Assembly (NCBI GenBank): GCA_004335835.1
Contig: RWJK01001313.1
Location: 86,674-150,673 of the forward strand
Length of the DNA: 64,000 nt
Direction: 5' to 3'
From: Scenedesmus sp. ARA3
Taxonomy: Eukaryota; Chlorophyta; Chlorophyceae; Sphaeropleales; Scenedesmaceae
Position numbers and translations under genes: made by a program. Below the pieces are notes generated by a model. That model ran no database searches, was not told the origin of the DNA, and saw only the letters and a program-made list of their open reading frames with translations. Shown here one piece after another: positions 58,891 through 64,000 of this stretch (positions are counted from its first letter, which is position 1; each line of letters opens with the position of its first letter).

Positions 58891-61800
58891 ATACATCTCT
58901 GGATACGGGCTCAGACCGCATCAACCTGGTGCCTAGTCGTGCTGGGGCACGGCGTTTTGACGCTTGACGCATTATTACCATCAACACTGTACCAGCACTT
59001 GATACTATTACACTCGTTCGTGCCGACCAGTACTGCACATCACGTATCGGCGCGAAGGGGCTGTGTCTACATCTTTTTCAATCAGCACTTGGTGTTTAAT
59101 GGCTGGTCAGTGGGCAAGCGCTGGCCTTTGCTTGTTTGGCAGCCTGTGGCATTACACGCGTGTGTTGTGAAGGTGTCATGGCTGCTCAGTGAGTTTGAGG
59201 CTGGCCTGCTGCCCCTGGCTGTGTGTGCCTTTCTTGGCACCTGCCTTGTTGAGCATGCAGTTTTCTGCCGCTGGTTGCACACTGCGTGGCAGCGTACAAG
59301 CTGTAAAGCACACTTGCGTTGATGTGGCAGCAGGGCGGTGCGTTGATGCATCGGGCGCTGTGGATTAAAGACATGGCATGTGGCAGCGCCTGTGCCCCTG
59401 TGTCTTTCACAAGCCGGCTCTGCACAGGGCCTCTAGCTTTGTTTGCGGAGCGCGCAGTGCAGCAGCAGCCCCTGCCGCTAGCAATGTGTGTGTTATTTAT
59501 TGGGGTTGATGGGCCGCAACCTACACCTGTCAGCCGATCACAGTGATGATCACACACGGCGGATTGTTTAGTGTTACGTGCGCATGGCGGGGGGCCAGTG
59601 TCGGGTGTGAGGTGGTTGGACAGGTCTTGTGTCCACCCTCATCGACTGGTATGACATTCCATCAACTGGCACCACGCATTCAAACAAGTGCATGCTGCAA
59701 CCCACGCGGGCTGCAGGACTGTTTGTTTTGCATGACCTTGGTCGCTAACCATACAACCCACTGACTGACCCAAGTACTGACGGTTGCATTGTTTGGACAT
59801 GTGGGTGGGTCTGTGGCTTGCCTGACATTAGTTCTTGTTACTTACCGGACCCTTTTGACGGCTGGGCGCAATGGCTGCTGCTGGGCTCTGTGCATGCTAG
59901 CTTGACCTCGCTGCCTCTGGCAGCTGTGTGTCTCTGCTGCGCAGCCCTGTTCAGCTCCCCCAGCCCTTTGAGACAAAACAAAACTTGACTGACGCCTGCT
60001 GACTGGCACTGCCTCTGTGTATGTCATCCAGTGCGTCGTGTGCGTGTGATTACAGTGATGTATGTGTGCGGTTGTTGGCTGCCCCGCAGCCCCTGGAGTG
60101 TGTTGTGCTGGCTAGCTGATGTCCTGCTGCAGCGGCGGTGATGCTGGGGTGTGCAACTGCAGCCCCTGCCCTGCCTCACAGGCAGCAGCTCTGCCAGCGT
60201 GTAGAGTGGCGGCAGCGCTACCGCTGCCCCATCACTCGACTGTGTATGTTCCCGCATGGTATGCGCTTATGCATGCGGGGCTGTGGTGTGCTGCAAAGGG
60301 TGTCGTATGCTGATCTGCTGGCAGCACCCCTTGCAGTGCGCAATGCAGCCCTGAAGCCGCATGCAGCGCGCGGCAATGCCGCCCTCTGTTCTTTTCGGGT
60401 CTTCTTTCTCCTCAAGTGTGTCTGCCAGTGGCCTGTGTTATTGGCTTGATGATCAGGCCAGCACAGCTAGGACTGCCTACCTGCCTGGCATACACCTGCC
60501 TCTCACTGGAATGGCCGCACTCAGGTGTCCTGTGGCGCGCCCTGATGGATTCGACAGCGATGCAATTGTCTGCTAGCACAGAGAGAGGCAGATCCTGGCT
60601 GCTTAGCCTGCTACAGCAGCACCCGACAACAGATGCTCGTGTGTGTGGTATTGCGCTGCATAGCACATTGGGCGCCCCAACTTGGGGCGCATTGGACAGG
60701 AACATGGCGCCTTGCGCCTCAACTGGGGCTGCAGGCAGCCTGCTCTGCCAGACCTTCGATTTGTGCAGCCTAATTTGGCAGTCTGTTTGGCTGTAAAGTG
60801 GACGCGCTATGCCTTGTGCTTTGTTACTCGGGTGCTGCTGTAGCAGGGAGGTGCAGCCCTCTCGCTGCAAAGCGAAAGAGTGTGCTTGAGAGCGGGGCAC
60901 TTGGCGGGATTCTAGCTCCCATGCGCCGCGCAGCGCTCAATCTCTTTTCTTTCCGGTGTGGACACAGTCCACGGCAGCCCTGCCATGCATGTGCGTTTTG
61001 CGCATGTTGCAGGCTGCTGCTGCTTCTTGTACAATGCCCCCGTGGCACAGTCAGCGGTTCTGAAGACGTGTGCCTGGGGCACAACACAAACACATGACGC
61101 CTGTGTTACGGCAGGCTGCAGGGATTTGCGCTGCGTGGGCGGGCATTTGCCCGCACTGCAGCTACCATTGCAGTACAAAGTGTTCTGACGTGACCACTGC
61201 TCTGCATGATGACGTGAAGCTCTCTCTGCTGCCCAGCAATGGTTGGCTGGCCTTGGAAGCAGCCAGGTTTCGTGGCTTCATGGTGCATGTGTTCTGGCGG
61301 GACAGCTTGGCAGTGCTGCGCTGGTTTCCAAGTTCTTTTCTCTGTTGCAAGGTCTGGACGCGTGCGTGATGTGACCCACTAATGCATAGGCAGGTGCAAA
61401 ATGACAGCTGCATGTGGAGCACAGCTAGAGGCGTGCTGCGCCAGCGAGCATGATGTGTTGTATAGCCTGTGATCAGATCGGCATGTGGTTCCCGCATTGG
61501 GCAGCTGTCCCTGGTTTTTGTCCGTCCGTGCGCCTGTGATTGATTTGTACACGGCGGCGCTTGCATGGCACGTATGACTTGTGCACACTGGTTGTTGTCC
61601 TGTGCAATGGACACATCAAGCGAGGGTCTAGCAGCTTGCAAGCAGCTTGCGAGCAAAGCCTTTCCTTGGAGCAGCATGTTTCTGTTATGATACGCTATGC
61701 TGCTAGCAGCGCTGCCCAGCGTGCCGCATGCCGCAGCTGTTTGTCAGGGAGCCGTGTTGCGTTGCATCTGCATGTCTATCAACGTATGAAGATTGCCAGT

Positions 61801-62619
61801 CCAGCTGCAGCAGTTGTGTGGTGGTGTCTAATGCCCCTGCTGGTGGGAACCTGGCAAGCATCATGTCACGGTGGCACTAGTGTGTATCAGTGCCGTCATC
61901 AGCATCATGTTCTGTAACCAGCCAATTGTCAATACAGCGCCTGTACACGCTGATAAAGCCAACTTGAAGTGCAGCTGTACATGTCTTTTCTGCAACCCAG
62001 AAGAAGCAGAATTACCACTGTCCTTTGGGATCCTGGAGCCTTTATCAATTCCGTCCTTTTCCCTTCACACATGTACACAATGGTGCGTATACAACAGCAT
62101 CGCCACCGATGCCAAAAGATGTTGGCCGCCATACGGACGCGGCAACTGGACTGGGTCACATAGCAGCCCACTGCTGGGCACTGCAAGCGCTCTCCACTCT
62201 ACCAGCGGCTGCAAAATTGGTAAATTTGACTGGATTTTGAAAGTACAATACACAACAAACTCCAAGCCAGCTGCACATCCTTTTCAACTGCTACCATACG
62301 GAAAACGTGATGTACCCAGCATACTGACCGGCCATTGTGGTTTGATCAACTGGCAACTGTTTGCCATACTGTCCGACAGTGGCACTGCAACAGCAACACT
62401 CTTCGACTCAAGCCAGTAGCGTTGCTACGCCAGTCTGCAAAGCTTTGGTACCACCAGTACTGACTGGGCCACCAGCTTGTTCACAAAAACATGAAGTTGA
62501 TGCTGCCCCACTCCTGACAACCGTGTACAACCAGGCCCTGACATCTTCCAGCCTAGCAACAGTACGAGCCTTGCGACGATGCTCTTTCACACCACAGCTC
62601 TCAACATGTCTGTGTAGAA
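58891..62619. other. Intergenic, no supported gene
   Basis: TGTAA at 59302-59306, about 410 nt after the cyclin stop, is the likely poly(A) signal. The rest has many short overlapping frames, none with a domain or coherent splice structure, and no RNA gene recognised by eye. Confidence 0.5.
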
Positions 62620-63949
<1,330 letters not shown>

Positions 63950-64000
63950 CTGCAGCAGCAACAGCGGCGGTGGCAGCAGCAGCAGCAGTTTTGATTAGCT

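Overview
The window looks like nuclear DNA of a chlorophyte green alga, probably from the Chlamydomonadales/Sphaeropleales side. The reasons are intron-rich genes with GTGAGN or GTGCGN donors and CTGCAG acceptors, rampant CAG/CTG codon repeats (poly-Ala, poly-Gln, poly-Ser), TGTAA motifs after stop codons, a plastid-type histidine biosynthesis enzyme with a probable transit peptide, and secreted or GPI-anchored Ala/Pro/Lys-rich wall-type proteins. No bacterial operon, CRISPR array, rRNA or convincing transposon is visible. Four runs of N mark assembly gaps: 17951-18000, 39348, 48634-49115 and 63461-63521.

Layout. 1-3.7 kb (+): 3' part of a secreted beta-sandwich repeat protein. 5.9-9.2 kb (-): histidinol-phosphate aminotransferase. 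9.96-14.1 kb (+): Ala/Gln-rich coiled-coil protein with one C-terminal membrane helix. 17.0-19.7 kb (-): secreted protein of nine Lys/Thr/Pro/Ala repeats that I cannot assign to a family. 23.6-27.9 kb (-): Ala/Ser/Gln-rich single-pass membrane protein of about 1263 residues. 28.9-30.6 kb (+): RAB5IF/EMC6-like ER membrane protein. 31.6-35.7 kb (-): MYND zinc-finger protein. 36.7-38.7 kb (+): GPI-anchored Ala-rich helical protein. 40.4-53.7 kb (-): the spliceosomal DEAH helicase DHX8/PRP22 in about 24 exons. 55.6-58.9 kb (+): F-box plus cyclin protein (cyclin-F type). 62.6-64 kb (-): last exons of an unidentified gene. Several neighbours are divergently arranged pairs separated by 0.7-1.9 kb.

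The most striking signal is not a gene. At least six genes carry junction echoes: tandem, diverged partial copies of an exon end together with its splice site and nearby intron, placed inside the adjacent intron, or after the stop codon for terminal exons. DHX8 alone has echoes at most of its introns. Many lie 120-126 bp from the true copy, others 245-259 bp. In seven DHX8 echoes (about 131 codons) I count 32 synonymous and no amino-acid-changing differences from the true exon. Intronic duplicates should not show that. It implies either a biological process that copies segments from a second functional allele or homeolog, or a systematic assembly artefact that interleaves haplotypes. Long reads would decide.

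The genes do not form one pathway. They are a typical mixture of housekeeping functions (His synthesis, mRNA release from the spliceosome, ER membrane biogenesis, ubiquitin/cell-cycle control) and lineage-specific low-complexity surface proteins.
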